Shown here piece by piece: positions 1-8,766 of a stretch of DNA of 64,000 nucleotides. The position numbers were made by a program, and so were the translations under genes. The notes beneath the pieces were generated by a model. That model searched no databases, was not told the DNA's origin, and saw only the letters and a list, made by a program, of their open reading frames with translations. Source of the stretch: Pedobacter frigoris (GTDB lineage Bacteria > Bacteroidota > Bacteroidia > Sphingobacteriales > Sphingobacteriaceae); the NCBI RefSeq assembly GCF_005116445.1, contig NZ_SWBQ01000005.1, forward strand, positions 1 through 64,000, read 5' to 3'. The stretch's first letter is position 1. Each line of letters opens with the position of its first letter.

Positions 1-1380
1 TCGAGCTTTTTGCAAAATACAGCGTATGCTTATAATGAGCGTGGCTGGCTGAAAGGTAGCAGTTCAGATCAGTTTAGTATGAAGCTGAAATATGATGATG
101 TCACTGTTCCGCAATACAATGGTAATATTGCAAATCAGGATTGGGGCTCAGGAGTAAGTTTCACAAATGTTTATACGTATGGGTATGATAAATTGAACCG
201 TTTGTTGAGCGGCAGCAGTACCGGCGTTGCGATGGCAGAGGTGCTTACGTATGACGTGATGGGGAATATCAAGACGATGAACAGGGATGCAGGAGGTGCT
301 GGAACTTACAATTATACTGGTAACCAGTTGACCAGCATTACGAGCGGGCCGCTGGCAACAGGTACATATGTATACAATGGAAATGGAAATGCGACTACGG
401 ATGGAAGAACGGGTGTGGTATTGACCTACAATGTGCTGAATCTTCCTGCTACGGCGACCAAATCTGGATTAAGTTTGGCTTATACCTATGATGCATCTGG
501 AAATAAGCTGAAGAAAGTAAGCAATGGAGTAACGCGGGAATATGTAAGTGGTATAGAATATAATGGAAGTACAATCGACATTATCCACACTGAGGAAGGT
601 ATTGCCAGGAATAACAGCGGCACTTACAGCTATGAATATAATCTTTCAGACCATTTAGGTAATGTGAGGTATAGTTTCCATAAGAATCCTTCGAGCGGCT
701 TACTTGAACGCTTACAGAGTGATGATTACTATGCTTTTGGAAAAAGAAATTCAGGTTCTCCAGTTTCTGTAAATAATAAATATCTTTATAATGGCAAAGA
801 GGTTCAGGATGAACTTGGTGAGCAATATGATTACGGGGCGAGATTCTACGATCCTATAATTGGAAGGTGGAATGTGGTGGATCCGTTGGCAGAGAAAATG
901 CGGAGGCACTCTCCTTATAATTATGGGTTTAATAATCCGATAAGGTTTGTGGATCCGGATGGGCGAAGTCCTGAAGATAGTACTGATGATCCAGGAAAAA
1001 GAGTAATAGTAACTATCACAGCAGTTAGCACAATAAAGTTAAATAATGATTTAAAGAAAGCAACTGGCGTACCGGCAGCTTTATTACGTGAAGCCACTGG
1101 TGACAAGCTTGTCAGTTCTACTACATTTAGCGCAACTGTTGGAGACGGAAAAGTTTCTGATGCATCGATAAGTAGAGAACATTCAGTTTTGCCAACACAT
1201 CCTGGTGGGCATAAAGTGCCATTTGGACTTGGAGAGGGATTGGACCCCACGAAAAGCAATCAGGGTAATGTTATTCAAGGAGAAAACGGAGTTGTCGGAT
1301 CAGTTTCCAAATATGAAGCCCAGATAGGTACTGCAGGTCAAATAGTAGGAAAGACTTTTGTGCAGATGCAGTTACCATAA
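1..1380 (+). CDS. RHS repeat-associated core protein, C-terminal part (5' end outside window)
   Basis: This is the last ~459 codons of a much larger protein; the frame is open from base 1, so the start lies upstream. YD-type repeats (for example YDxxNRL, YNxxGNxTTDGRTG) lead into the RHS core signature near codons 265-320: YNGKEVQDELGEQYDYGARFYDP, then GRWNVVDPLAE and a closing NNPIRFVDPDG. In RHS proteins this core is a shell that ends where a variable toxin domain begins. The tail after the DPDG (~140 residues in this frame) matches no toxin family I recognise. The frame stops at TAA 1378-1380, but another frame stays open past it to 1628, so the tail is probably truncated by a frameshift. 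Family assignment is firm; toxin activity is inference. Confidence 0.9.
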   Translation, partial: SSFLQNTAYAYNERGWLKGSSSDQFSMKLKYDDVTVPQYNGNIANQDWGSGVSFTNVYTYGYDKLNRLLSGSSTGVAMAEVLTYDVMGNIKTMNRDAGGAGTYNYTGNQLTSITSGPLATGTYVYNGNGNATTDGRTGVVLTYNVLNLPATATKSGLSLAYTYDASGNKLKKVSNGVTREYVSGIEYNGSTIDIIHTEEGIARNNSGTYSYEYNLSDHLGNVRYSFHKNPSSGLLERLQSDDYYAFGKRNSGSPVSVNNKYLYNGKEVQDELGEQYDYGARFYDPIIGRWNVVDPLAEKMRRHSPYNYGFNNPIRFVDPDGRSPEDSTDDPGKRVIVTITAVSTIKLNNDLKKATGVPAALLREATGDKLVSSTTFSATVGDGKVSDASISREHSVLPTHPGGHKVPFGLGEGLDPTKSNQGNVIQGENGVVGSVSKYEAQIGTAGQIVGKTFVQMQLP

Positions 1381-1628
1381 CTCAAACTATAGGTATAGCC
1401 CTAGATCCAAGTGGCAACGTAAAAATATCAACCAATGCGAGTACCTTTCCTTCAACGAATTATAATATATCAATAACTACAATTAATGAAGATGGTACCA
1501 GTTCGAATAAAGCATTTACAACTACATTTACACAGTCTCCTGTTGACAAAGCAACTAAGCATTCTACGTTTTCAACTGCTCAAAAGCCTCAGGTTATCGA
1601 TTATAATATTAATAGGCAAAAAAAATGA
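1317..1628 (+). pseudogene. out-of-frame continuation of the RHS C-terminal tail
   Basis: Frame 3 is open from 1317 to TGA 1626-1628, while the RHS frame (frame 1) stops at 1378-1380. From 1371 it reads VTITQTIGIALDPSGNV and goes on with a Thr/Ser/Asn-rich stretch that looks like protein, with no start codon of its own. A shift of -1 near the T run at 1356-1359 would join the two frames and give about 83 more residues. Its stop overlaps the ATG of the next gene as ATGA (1625-1628), an arrangement typical of translationally coupled genes, which supports this being the true end of the RHS protein. It could be a genuine mutation, a sequencing error or a recoding site. Confidence 0.65.
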
Positions 1629-2437
1629 AAAGACTTAACCTTATAGCAGTAACAATTATGAGCCTGCTGTTCTCGTGTTCTAATAAAAATATTAAGGAAA
1701 TTATAAGTGAAAATCTAAAAAAAACTGAAAATTGGAAATTAGGTGACGATATTCCTTCTTTCCTTTTAGAAAATGAGTATTCCAACACCTATTATCATGA
1801 ACTCTATGAGTATGGTGGATTAGCAAATGTTGCATTAATTAATCAAATTAAAGACAAAGATCTTTTGCTATCGATAATCGGATCTTGTAATCAAATTATT
1901 GATAGCAAACCCAGGATGCAAGTACTGGAAGACATTGACTTTGGAGAAAATCGACTTTTTGATATGCTGTATAATTATTCGACCCGTCAAATCGCAATAT
2001 TACGGTATAAGATTTTATATGGTCCAAAAGAGCTAGCAACACAAATAGAAAATTTGAATCCTGTTTGTAAAGGATTGAACTTAGACACAATGAGATTAAT
2101 AAACAGTATTAAATATTCCGAAAATCAGCAGGCATCTCTTGGGTTTATTATTGATATTGAGCGGACAAAATTAAATAAACCATTAAAAGTGGATACGTTA
2201 AAAATGGAGAAAATAGCATCTCAGGTTTTGTTTGATGCCTCAGCAAAGTTGACATTTAAGAAAATAGATTTGATTTCTAAAGAGATGATTAATTCAATAG
2301 TGGAGTTAAATCCAAATGATACTTTTAAGATTGATTACACGGGGCCATATATTTTCGATACGGATATCGATCGGCTCACGATTAGTAAAGGAACCAGAAG
2401 TGTAAAACTATCTTTTCGAATACGCAAAGTTTATTAA
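1625..2437 (+). CDS. putative lipoprotein, possible immunity partner of the RHS tail
   Basis: A 270-residue protein with a lipoprotein signal: hydrophobic stretch then LLFSC with the acceptor Cys at residue 18. The rest is hydrophilic, mostly helical-looking, and not a family I recognise. The ATG overlaps the TGA of the shifted RHS tail frame (ATGA), so it is probably translationally coupled to that gene. The region is visibly more AT-rich than the housekeeping genes downstream. By the usual layout of polymorphic toxins, the gene directly after the toxin tail is its immunity gene, and a membrane-anchored periplasmic protein would fit a toxin acting in the envelope. That role is inference from position only. 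Confidence 0.6.
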   Translation: MKRLNLIAVTIMSLLFSCSNKNIKEIISENLKKTENWKLGDDIPSFLLENEYSNTYYHELYEYGGLANVALINQIKDKDLLLSIIGSCNQIIDSKPRMQVLEDIDFGENRLFDMLYNYSTRQIAILRYKILYGPKELATQIENLNPVCKGLNLDTMRLINSIKYSENQQASLGFIIDIERTKLNKPLKVDTLKMEKIASQVLFDASAKLTFKKIDLISKEMINSIVELNPNDTFKIDYTGPYIFDTDIDRLTISKGTRSVKLSFRIRKVY

Positions 2438-3009
2438 TGATTGCCGAGTAGCTATTTGAAAAAGGGAGTTTTAAGAGAATTGGAAATTGTGAAATAGGAC
2501 AATATCAAATTATAGAAAACATCGCCCGTTATGATGAGGTCGATTTTTAAACAAAAATGTTCATTTAAAAAATATAATTGAATTGTGAAGCCCGGGCAGA
2601 TATCCGGGCTTATTCATTTGATTTTATCTTCTTGGAGATCCTGACAGAGTTGCCAATGGCAGATGTTTATAGCGGTTTCATATCTTGATTCCGGATCCAT
2701 TACCAACAACGTTAACTTTAGTGTGAGATCCTAATAAATTTGCTTCTCAATTTTTTGAGGTCAAGGTGACGCGCACGAGTTCATGAAGGAGTATTAATTA
2801 TGCGTATTTGTCAAAAAGATAAGCGTTTTTGGCTTACTTAAAGGCGGTTTTCAGATAAATCTCACCTCTGTTTCCTCAGCTCCTTCAGCCCAATTACTGC
2901 GTTTATTACTCATTTAAAACGTTTGCATAAAATAAATAATTCTGATTTTTTGTGGTTATATCAGTTTAGTTTACTTAATTTCGGGCGATTAATTTTTTAA
3001 CTATAAAAT
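2438..3009. other. 572-bp gap between lipoprotein gene and glmS with decayed coding traces
   Basis: No intact gene. Frame 1 is open from 2452 to TAA 2548-2550 and reads like protein (FKRIGNCEIGQYQIIENIAR) but has no start and is preceded by TAG 2449-2451, so it may be a remnant of a displaced toxin or immunity cassette. A hairpin terminator lies at 2588-2611. The remaining ~400 bp up to glmS is AT-rich and I see no clear gene or RNA in it; the glmS promoter must lie here but I cannot point to a convincing match. Confidence 0.45.
2588..2611 (+). terminator. hairpin terminator after the RHS/lipoprotein unit
   Basis: Perfect 8-bp inverted repeat AAGCCCGG (2588-2595) and CCGGGCTT (2604-2611) with an 8-nt loop, followed by ATTCATTTGATTTT. 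The GC-rich stem and T-biased tail suit an intrinsic terminator, though the T run is interrupted. Confidence 0.6.
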
Positions 3010-4848
3010 ATGTGTGGAATAGTTGGTTACATCGGCCATAGGGATGCCTGGCCTATAGTACTAAAAGGACTTAAACGATTAGAATATCGCGGATACGACA
3101 GTGCTGGTATTGCACTCATCACCGATGAGGGCCTGAATATTTACAAGAAAGCAGGTAAGGTACAGGAACTGGAAAACTTTGCCGAAGGTAAAAACCTGTC
3201 TGGTACAGCAGGGATAGGTCACACGCGCTGGGCTACCCATGGGGCTCCGTCTGACAGGAATTCACATCCTCATACTTCCAACAATGGAAAATTATCCATC
3301 ATCCACAATGGAATCATAGAAAACTATGCTACGCTTAAAGAAGAACTTCAAAGTCGCGGTCATGAGTTTAAAAGCGATACCGACACAGAGGTATTGGTTC
3401 ACCTGATCGAAGACATTTATATCTCTGAACAGATCGATCTTTTTGAAGCAGTAAGGTTAGCGCTCAATGAAGTTACCGGAGCTTATGCCATTGTGTTGAT
3501 GGATGCAGAACAACCTGACCAGCTGATCGCTGCAAGGAAAGGCAGTCCGATGGTGATCGGTGTGGGCGACGGTGAATATTTTATCGCCTCGGATGCAACG
3601 CCGATTGTTGAGTATACGAAAAACGTAATCTACCTGAATGATAACGAAATCGCTTATGTAAGGCGTGACGAACTGGTGATCAAGCGCCTCGATAACGTAG
3701 TGCAGACCCCTTATATCCATGAACTGGAATTGAAGCTGGAGATGCTGGAGAAAGGTGGATATGAGCATTTCATGCTGAAAGAGATCTTTGAGCAGTCACG
3801 TTCTATCCGTGATTGTATGCGTGGCCGTATCTATCCCAATGAAGGAAAAGTACAACTGGGCGGAATCAAGGAATATGCAGATAAACTGAAAAATATAGAC
3901 CGCATCATCATCGTTGCATGCGGTACTTCGTGGCATGCGGGACTGGTTGGGGAGTACCTGATCGAAGAATATGCAAGAATCCCCGTAGAGGTGGAGTATG
4001 CTTCTGAGTTCAGATACAGGAACCCGATCATTACTGAGAAAGATGTCGTGATCGCCATTTCTCAATCGGGAGAAACAGCAGATACCATGGCAGCTATAGA
4101 AATGGCTAAGGAAAGAGGAGCAACTATATTTGGCGTTTGTAATGTGGTTGGTGCCTCTATTCCGAGGCTTACTCATGCCGGTGTTTATACCCATGCCGGT
4201 CCTGAGATAGGCGTAGCCTCTACCAAAGCTTTTACTGCGCAGGTGACTGTGCTTACGCTGATGGCATTTTATATGGCGCAGCAAAAAGGTACGCTGACCA
4301 ATTCAAAACTGGTTGAGCTACTTACTGAGCTGGACCTTATTCCTGAGAAAATAGAGAAGGCACTGAAGTCGGACACAATGATCAGGGAGATCTCTGAGAA
4401 ATTTAAAGATTCGAGAAACTGTCTTTTCCTTGGAAGGGGCAGTGGATTTCCGGTAGCACTGGAAGGTGCATTGAAACTGAAAGAAATCTCCTATATCCAT
4501 GCAGAAGGATATCCTGCGGCAGAAATGAAACACGGGCCAATTGCCCTAATCGATGAGGAAATGCCTGTTGTAGTGATCGCGACCAAGAATTCTTCTTATG
4601 AGAAGGTAATCAGCAATATTCAGGAGGTGAAAGCCAGAAAGGGTATTGTGTTGGCTATTGTCACTGAAGGCGATACTGAAGTGAGAAAAATGGCAGATTA
4701 TTGTATTGAAATCCCAGATGCAAGCGAGGCATTTTTGCCTTTGCTGGCTACCATCCCCCTACAATTATTATCGTACCACATTGCAGTACTGAGAGGCTGT
4801 AACGTAGATCAGCCAAGAAATCTGGCAAAGTCGGTTACAGTGGAATAA
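3010..4848 (+). CDS. glmS: glutamine--fructose-6-phosphate aminotransferase (isomerizing)
   Basis: Makes glucosamine-6-phosphate from fructose-6-phosphate and glutamine, the entry step to UDP-GlcNAc for peptidoglycan and lipopolysaccharide. At 612 residues it is the usual length. It begins MCGIVGYIG, so Cys2 becomes the N-terminal nucleophile of the glutaminase domain; GHTRWATHG follows near residues 75-83. Two sugar isomerase (SIS) domains follow, with ACGTSWHAG and SQSGETADT in the first and GRGSGFPVALEGALKLKEIS in the second. The end NLAKSVTVE is the conserved C-terminal catalytic tail. The ATG fits the family N-terminus exactly. No glmS ribozyme is evident upstream. The gene stands alone, closed by a strong hairpin at 4857-4892. 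Confidence 0.98.
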   Translation: MCGIVGYIGHRDAWPIVLKGLKRLEYRGYDSAGIALITDEGLNIYKKAGKVQELENFAEGKNLSGTAGIGHTRWATHGAPSDRNSHPHTSNNGKLSIIHNGIIENYATLKEELQSRGHEFKSDTDTEVLVHLIEDIYISEQIDLFEAVRLALNEVTGAYAIVLMDAEQPDQLIAARKGSPMVIGVGDGEYFIASDATPIVEYTKNVIYLNDNEIAYVRRDELVIKRLDNVVQTPYIHELELKLEMLEKGGYEHFMLKEIFEQSRSIRDCMRGRIYPNEGKVQLGGIKEYADKLKNIDRIIIVACGTSWHAGLVGEYLIEEYARIPVEVEYASEFRYRNPIITEKDVVIAISQSGETADTMAAIEMAKERGATIFGVCNVVGASIPRLTHAGVYTHAGPEIGVASTKAFTAQVTVLTLMAFYMAQQKGTLTNSKLVELLTELDLIPEKIEKALKSDTMIREISEKFKDSRNCLFLGRGSGFPVALEGALKLKEISYIHAEGYPAAEMKHGPIALIDEEMPVVVIATKNSSYEKVISNIQEVKARKGIVLAIVTEGDTEVRKMADYCIEIPDASEAFLPLLATIPLQLLSYHIAVLRGCNVDQPRNLAKSVTVE

Positions 4849-4856
4849 AAAATAAA

Positions 4857-4892
4857 AATAAGCAGCAGCCTGAAATAGGGCTGCTGCTTATT
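4857..4892 (+). terminator. glmS terminator hairpin
   Basis: Perfect 14-bp inverted repeat: AATAAGCAGCAGCC (4857-4870) and GGCTGCTGCTTATT (4879-4892), 8-nt loop, starting 8 bp after the glmS stop. The downstream T run is short, so termination strength is uncertain; the stem may also protect the mRNA 3' end. Confidence 0.75.
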
Positions 4893-4961
4893 CAAATGGT
4901 ACTTGTGCAAGCCAAAATCACTGAATGTTTTGGTGAAGTATTGAGCAAACAGACCAGATAG

Positions 4962-6846
4962 GAGGGTTATGTGCTGAAAGTATCTCAAAAAAGTATCGAC
5001 ATCAAGGCCAATACCAAGGCGGGGATCGTTTACGCCATGCAATCGCTGCTGCAAACGCTTCCTCAGGTGAGAACTAATGCCGCCCTGACGGTTCCGGTAA
5101 TGGAGATTACAGATTATCCGAGGTTCAAATGGAGAGGGATGCACCTGGATGTGAGCCGTCATTTTTTTACGGCAGATATGGCACCTTGTTGATGATTAGG
5201 GCTGGAGAATAGAAATAAAAAAATACCCTGAACTGACGAAAACCGGAGCCTGGCGGGTAGATCAAAATGACAAAGTATGGGGCGACAGACCTCAGGCAAA
5301 AGCAGGGGAAATACCTTCTTATGGAGGATATTATACAAAGGATCAAATCAAAGAAATTGTGGCTTATGCTGCGACAAGGAATGTAACTGTGGTTCCAGAA
5401 ATAGAAATGCCCGGGCATGTGGCGTCAGCTATCGCTGCTTATCCTTCTTTGAGCTGTAGCCAGAAGCATTAACTACCGATGACAGGAGGTAACTATACCG
5501 GTATGTCATCCAATTACTGTGCGGGCAATGAGGAGGTATTTAGTTTTCTGACCAATGTGCTGGATGAAGTTCTTGAATGTCAGGCCAGGATAAAAGATGA
5601 GCACCTTAAAGATGAAAATGAGCTGCAAAGTTATTTCATCACAAGAATGGGAAAGTACCTGATCGGTAAAAAAAGAAAGATGATCGGTTGGGATGAAATC
5701 CTGGAGGGTGGACTGGCTCCTGAAGCGACTGTGATGAGTTGGAGGGGGGAAGCTGGCGGTATAGAAGCGGCTAAAATGAAGCATGATGTGATCATGACTC
5801 CCGGTAATCCGGTTTATTTTGATACCTATCAGGCTGGGCCTGCCGGGGAGCCTGTAGCCATCGGCGGCTTCAATACTCTAAAGAAAGTATACGATTATGA
5901 GCCGATACCAAAGGAATTAAATAAAGACGATGAAAAGTATGTATTGGGCGCACAGGCGAATGTTTGGACAGAGTTTATCACCACTACAGAGCATCTTGAA
6001 TATATGGTTTTGCCGAGGATGCTTGCCCTTGCGGAAGTAGTATGGTCTCCTAAAGAGAACAAGGACTTCGTAGATTTCAGCAAGCGCCTTCCTTATCATT
6101 TCAGAGGTTTTGAGCAGAAAGGGTTTCATTACAGTCCGGGTAATTATACCGTGGTTATAAAACCTTTTTCGCAAAATGGTAAGTTGCTCGTAGATCTTTC
6201 CTCAGAAATGCTGAATGCAGGTATCTACTACACTTTGGATGGTTCTGAGCCAACATTGGAAAGCAATAAATACAGCAGTCCATTCCCTATAAATTCTTCC
6301 GCGCTATTGAAAGCCTCGATAGTTTTGAATGGAAAAGTGATGGGCTACAAGCCCGCCGAGCAATCATTCGTGATGCATAAAGCGGTAGGTAAGGATGTGA
6401 AATATGCAAATCCTGTAAACAGGTATTATCTGGCAGATGGACCCAATTCGTTAACCGATGGTGTAAAAGGAACTAGTGCGGTAGGTAAATATTGGCATGG
6501 CTTTAATGGGACTGACCTGGTTGCTACTATAGATTTGGGTACAGACCAGAGGATTAAAACCGTTAGTTTGGGTTGCCTGCAAAATTACAACGACTGGATT
6601 TTCCTGCCTCAGCAAGTGAAATTTGAAATGTCTATAGATGGTGTAAACTACACCGAACTTGCCATCGTCAATAACACAATACCTGTGGATCAAAAATTCT
6701 CTATCAAAGATTTTAAAGCCGAGTTTCCGGAAAGAAAAGCGAGGTTTGTGCGGGTAACTGCTAAAAATCTTGGTGTTTGTCCTCCAGGTCACAGCGGTGC
6801 AGGAAAACCAGCCTGGTTATTCGCCGATGAGATCGTTGTGAATTAA
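4962..6846 (+). pseudogene. decayed GH20 beta-N-acetylhexosaminidase
   Basis: Clear GH20 sequence in pieces. Frame 3 from 4962 reads EGYVLKVSQKSIDIKA...ITDYPRFKWRGMHLDVSRHFF and then stops near 5190. Frame 1 resumes at 5191 with DD, a TAG (5197-5199) where family members have Gln, then GWRIEIKKYPEL, the PEIEMPGH motif, and another stop, TAA 5470-5472, before TGGNYTGMSSNYCAGN. About 24 residues between HFF and the DD are missing, and between LDEVLE and CQARIK the usual HIGGDE segment with the catalytic Asp-Glu pair is deleted in frame. The 3' part (C-terminal chitobiase-type region and an F5/8-type C domain near 6400-6840) is intact. The N-terminal region and signal peptide are also gone. It cannot encode a working enzyme. 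Confidence 0.92.
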
Positions 6847-6921
6847 GATTATAGAATATTTCCGGAAAGTTATATCTATTGTGTTGGTTTTTAGTAGATT
6901 GTCGAAAAATTGAACCGAACG

Positions 6922-7587
6922 ATGGAAAAGGAATGGAATGATGAGGATTGGCATGAGCTGGCCAGTCAGTTAAGTGAACCACAAGGTGATGCAGGAATAA
7001 AAACCGGAGAAATGATGGCCTCATCAAACGAAAATATGATCTTTCGAACGATAGATTTGCTTGGACTGAGAGCGAATGAAGAGGTCTTGGAGATAGGACA
7101 TGGTAGTGCCAGCCATTTGAGCACCCTGATGCGTAAAGCATCTGGTCTTGAATATACTGGTATCGATATATCGCTGACCATGATCGAAGAAGCAAAACGC
7201 ATCAATACAGCTTTTATTGAATCCGGCTCAGTATCTTTTTATCTTTCCGACGGTTTGCATATCGACTTTTCCGATAACCAGTTTGACAAGATCTTCACCG
7301 TAAATACATTGTATTTTTGGAAAGATCCAGAGGCTTACGCAAAAGAGATCTATAGGGTGTTAAAACCAGGAGGACGTTTCTGCCTGGCTATCGCAACTAA
7401 AGACTTTATGGAAAAGCTGCCATTTACTAAATGGATCTTTCAATTGTACGACAGGCCGATGGTAGAAGAACTGTTAAGTGCCGCAGGTTTTTCTATTCAA
7501 TCTGTTGCAGAAGAGAAGGACTTCGCAGTCAGCAAAACAGGAGAACAGGTAGAAAGAGACATCATCATTGTCACAGCCGGTAAATGA
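6922..7587 (+). CDS. class I SAM-dependent methyltransferase
   Basis: A 221-residue soluble protein of the methyltransferase 11/25 type. Motif I is VLEIGHGSASHLS (GHG rather than the common GCGxG), followed by the acidic ribose-binding residue in YTGIDIS, the motif NTLYFWKDPEAYAKEI and then YRVLKPGGRF. The substrate cannot be read from the sequence. I take ATG 6922 as the start; an in-frame TTG at 6910 adds only four residues. It follows the GH20 pseudogene by 75 bp and converges with the next gene, whose stop is 7 bp away. Confidence 0.85.
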   Translation: MEKEWNDEDWHELASQLSEPQGDAGIKTGEMMASSNENMIFRTIDLLGLRANEEVLEIGHGSASHLSTLMRKASGLEYTGIDISLTMIEEAKRINTAFIESGSVSFYLSDGLHIDFSDNQFDKIFTVNTLYFWKDPEAYAKEIYRVLKPGGRFCLAIATKDFMEKLPFTKWIFQLYDRPMVEELLSAAGFSIQSVAEEKDFAVSKTGEQVERDIIIVTAGK

Positions 7588-7594
7588 TACACTG

Positions 7595-8701
7595 CTACAA
7601 ACGCGGAGTAAACATAAACCCGAACCCAACAAAATCTGCTTCTGTTTTATGCACGTAGATCTTGGCCTGCACTGCAGCCCAGTCCAGCAGGTTATACTTC
7701 ATGCCGGCGGTCCAGTAAGTATGGTTATCGCGGTAACTGTTGTAATGTAAATAGTAACCATACTTTACCATCAGGGCAAGTTTACCCATCCAGATGTCAG
7801 GTCCGAGGGCCATTCCGACACGCCAATGGTCGTAGGAAGTGGCGTAGGACTGATAAGTTTGTCCGAAATTAGCAGGGTCGAAAACAGAATGGTAATAGAC
7901 TGCGTCAACACCGGTGCTCAGTGCCAGGATAGGATTTAAGCGGTAGTTGTATCCGGTGTAAAGCCCTGTTCTGAAGTAACCATCTTTACTTTGATATACC
8001 CCTCTTCTTCCTATATTGACTCCAATGTCTACACTATGTTTCTTATAGCTTTCTTCTGCACTGCTGATATTTTCAGAAGGCTTAGCGGGAGTATTTAGAT
8101 ATTGTATGATGCCAAGGCTCAGACTTGAGGAGTTGATCCCGTTGTTAGGTACACGAAATGCCGCGTTGGAATAGTGGAGCACATCGATCCCTGCAGCTAA
8201 TTGTGTGGCAGGACTGAGGGCTGTTGTTACTTTTAACGATGCCCTTGAAGTAAAATTGATGTGGCCACCTATAAGCGGGTTCTGATTGGTGAAGAACGTT
8301 TCCCCGGCATAACCCAATCCAAACGCTGGAGAGAACAGGAATTCAGTTTTACCTGCTTTTAATAAGGAAATATTTAACCCGCCCAGTAAGGCATATGAAT
8401 CTCCAAAAAGGCCTTTCCTGGCATCCCCGTCTATTTTAATATTGCTCATATTCTTGTAATTGAATACGACATCTATGCTTTTGAGGTGCATGGCTTTCAT
8501 CCATGCTGTGGGATTATTTTCGGTGTTGATGTGGTACAATAACTCTCCGCCGTAGGCCGTTCCGGTCAATTTATGCTGTGCTGTAAAAACTCCTACAGAA
8601 AACTGCGGACTAAACTCTATGCTGTTTTTGGGTTCTTCCTGCGCTTTAATTGTAAAAGCAGTTGTCAATAGAATGAATACTGTTGATAAAGGTTTAAACA
8701 T
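7595..8701 (-). CDS. outer membrane protein, acyloxyacyl hydrolase/PagL-like
   Basis: A 368-residue protein with a signal peptide cleaved after about residue 20 (KAQ). The body alternates polar and hydrophobic residues as in an outer membrane beta-barrel. The stretch HYSNAAFRVPNNGINSSSL matches the HxSNA...PNxGxN motif of the PagL/lipid A 3-O-deacylase (acyloxyacyl hydrolase) family, where the His and Ser are catalytic. After that motif the protein continues ~170 residues with further barrel-like strands, so it is about twice the length of PagL. It ends in an aromatic-polar strand (GFGFMFTPRL), usual for barrel insertion. Lipid A deacylation is a reasonable but unproven role. Confidence 0.7.
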   Translation of the reverse strand: MFKPLSTVFILLTTAFTIKAQEEPKNSIEFSPQFSVGVFTAQHKLTGTAYGGELLYHINTENNPTAWMKAMHLKSIDVVFNYKNMSNIKIDGDARKGLFGDSYALLGGLNISLLKAGKTEFLFSPAFGLGYAGETFFTNQNPLIGGHINFTSRASLKVTTALSPATQLAAGIDVLHYSNAAFRVPNNGINSSSLSLGIIQYLNTPAKPSENISSAEESYKKHSVDIGVNIGRRGVYQSKDGYFRTGLYTGYNYRLNPILALSTGVDAVYYHSVFDPANFGQTYQSYATSYDHWRVGMALGPDIWMGKLALMVKYGYYLHYNSYRDNHTYWTAGMKYNLLDWAAVQAKIYVHKTEADFVGFGFMFTPRL

Positions 8702-8766
8702 GGATAAAAATAAATAATATTGCAGTTCTTTTAGTAACTTAAGTTGAATTTAAATCCGCTCATAGA

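Noticed and set aside
921..1259. Open frame on the minus strand inside the RHS tail
   Set aside because: It lies opposite a well-supported RHS frame, has no recognisable start signal and reads as low-information antisense.
2580..3009. Possible transposase remnant upstream of glmS
   Set aside because: No terminal repeats, target duplication or transposase motifs could be seen.
5277..5459. Open frame within the GH20 pseudogene in another frame
   Set aside because: The GH20 sequence is in frame 1 here; the other frame is a shadow of it.
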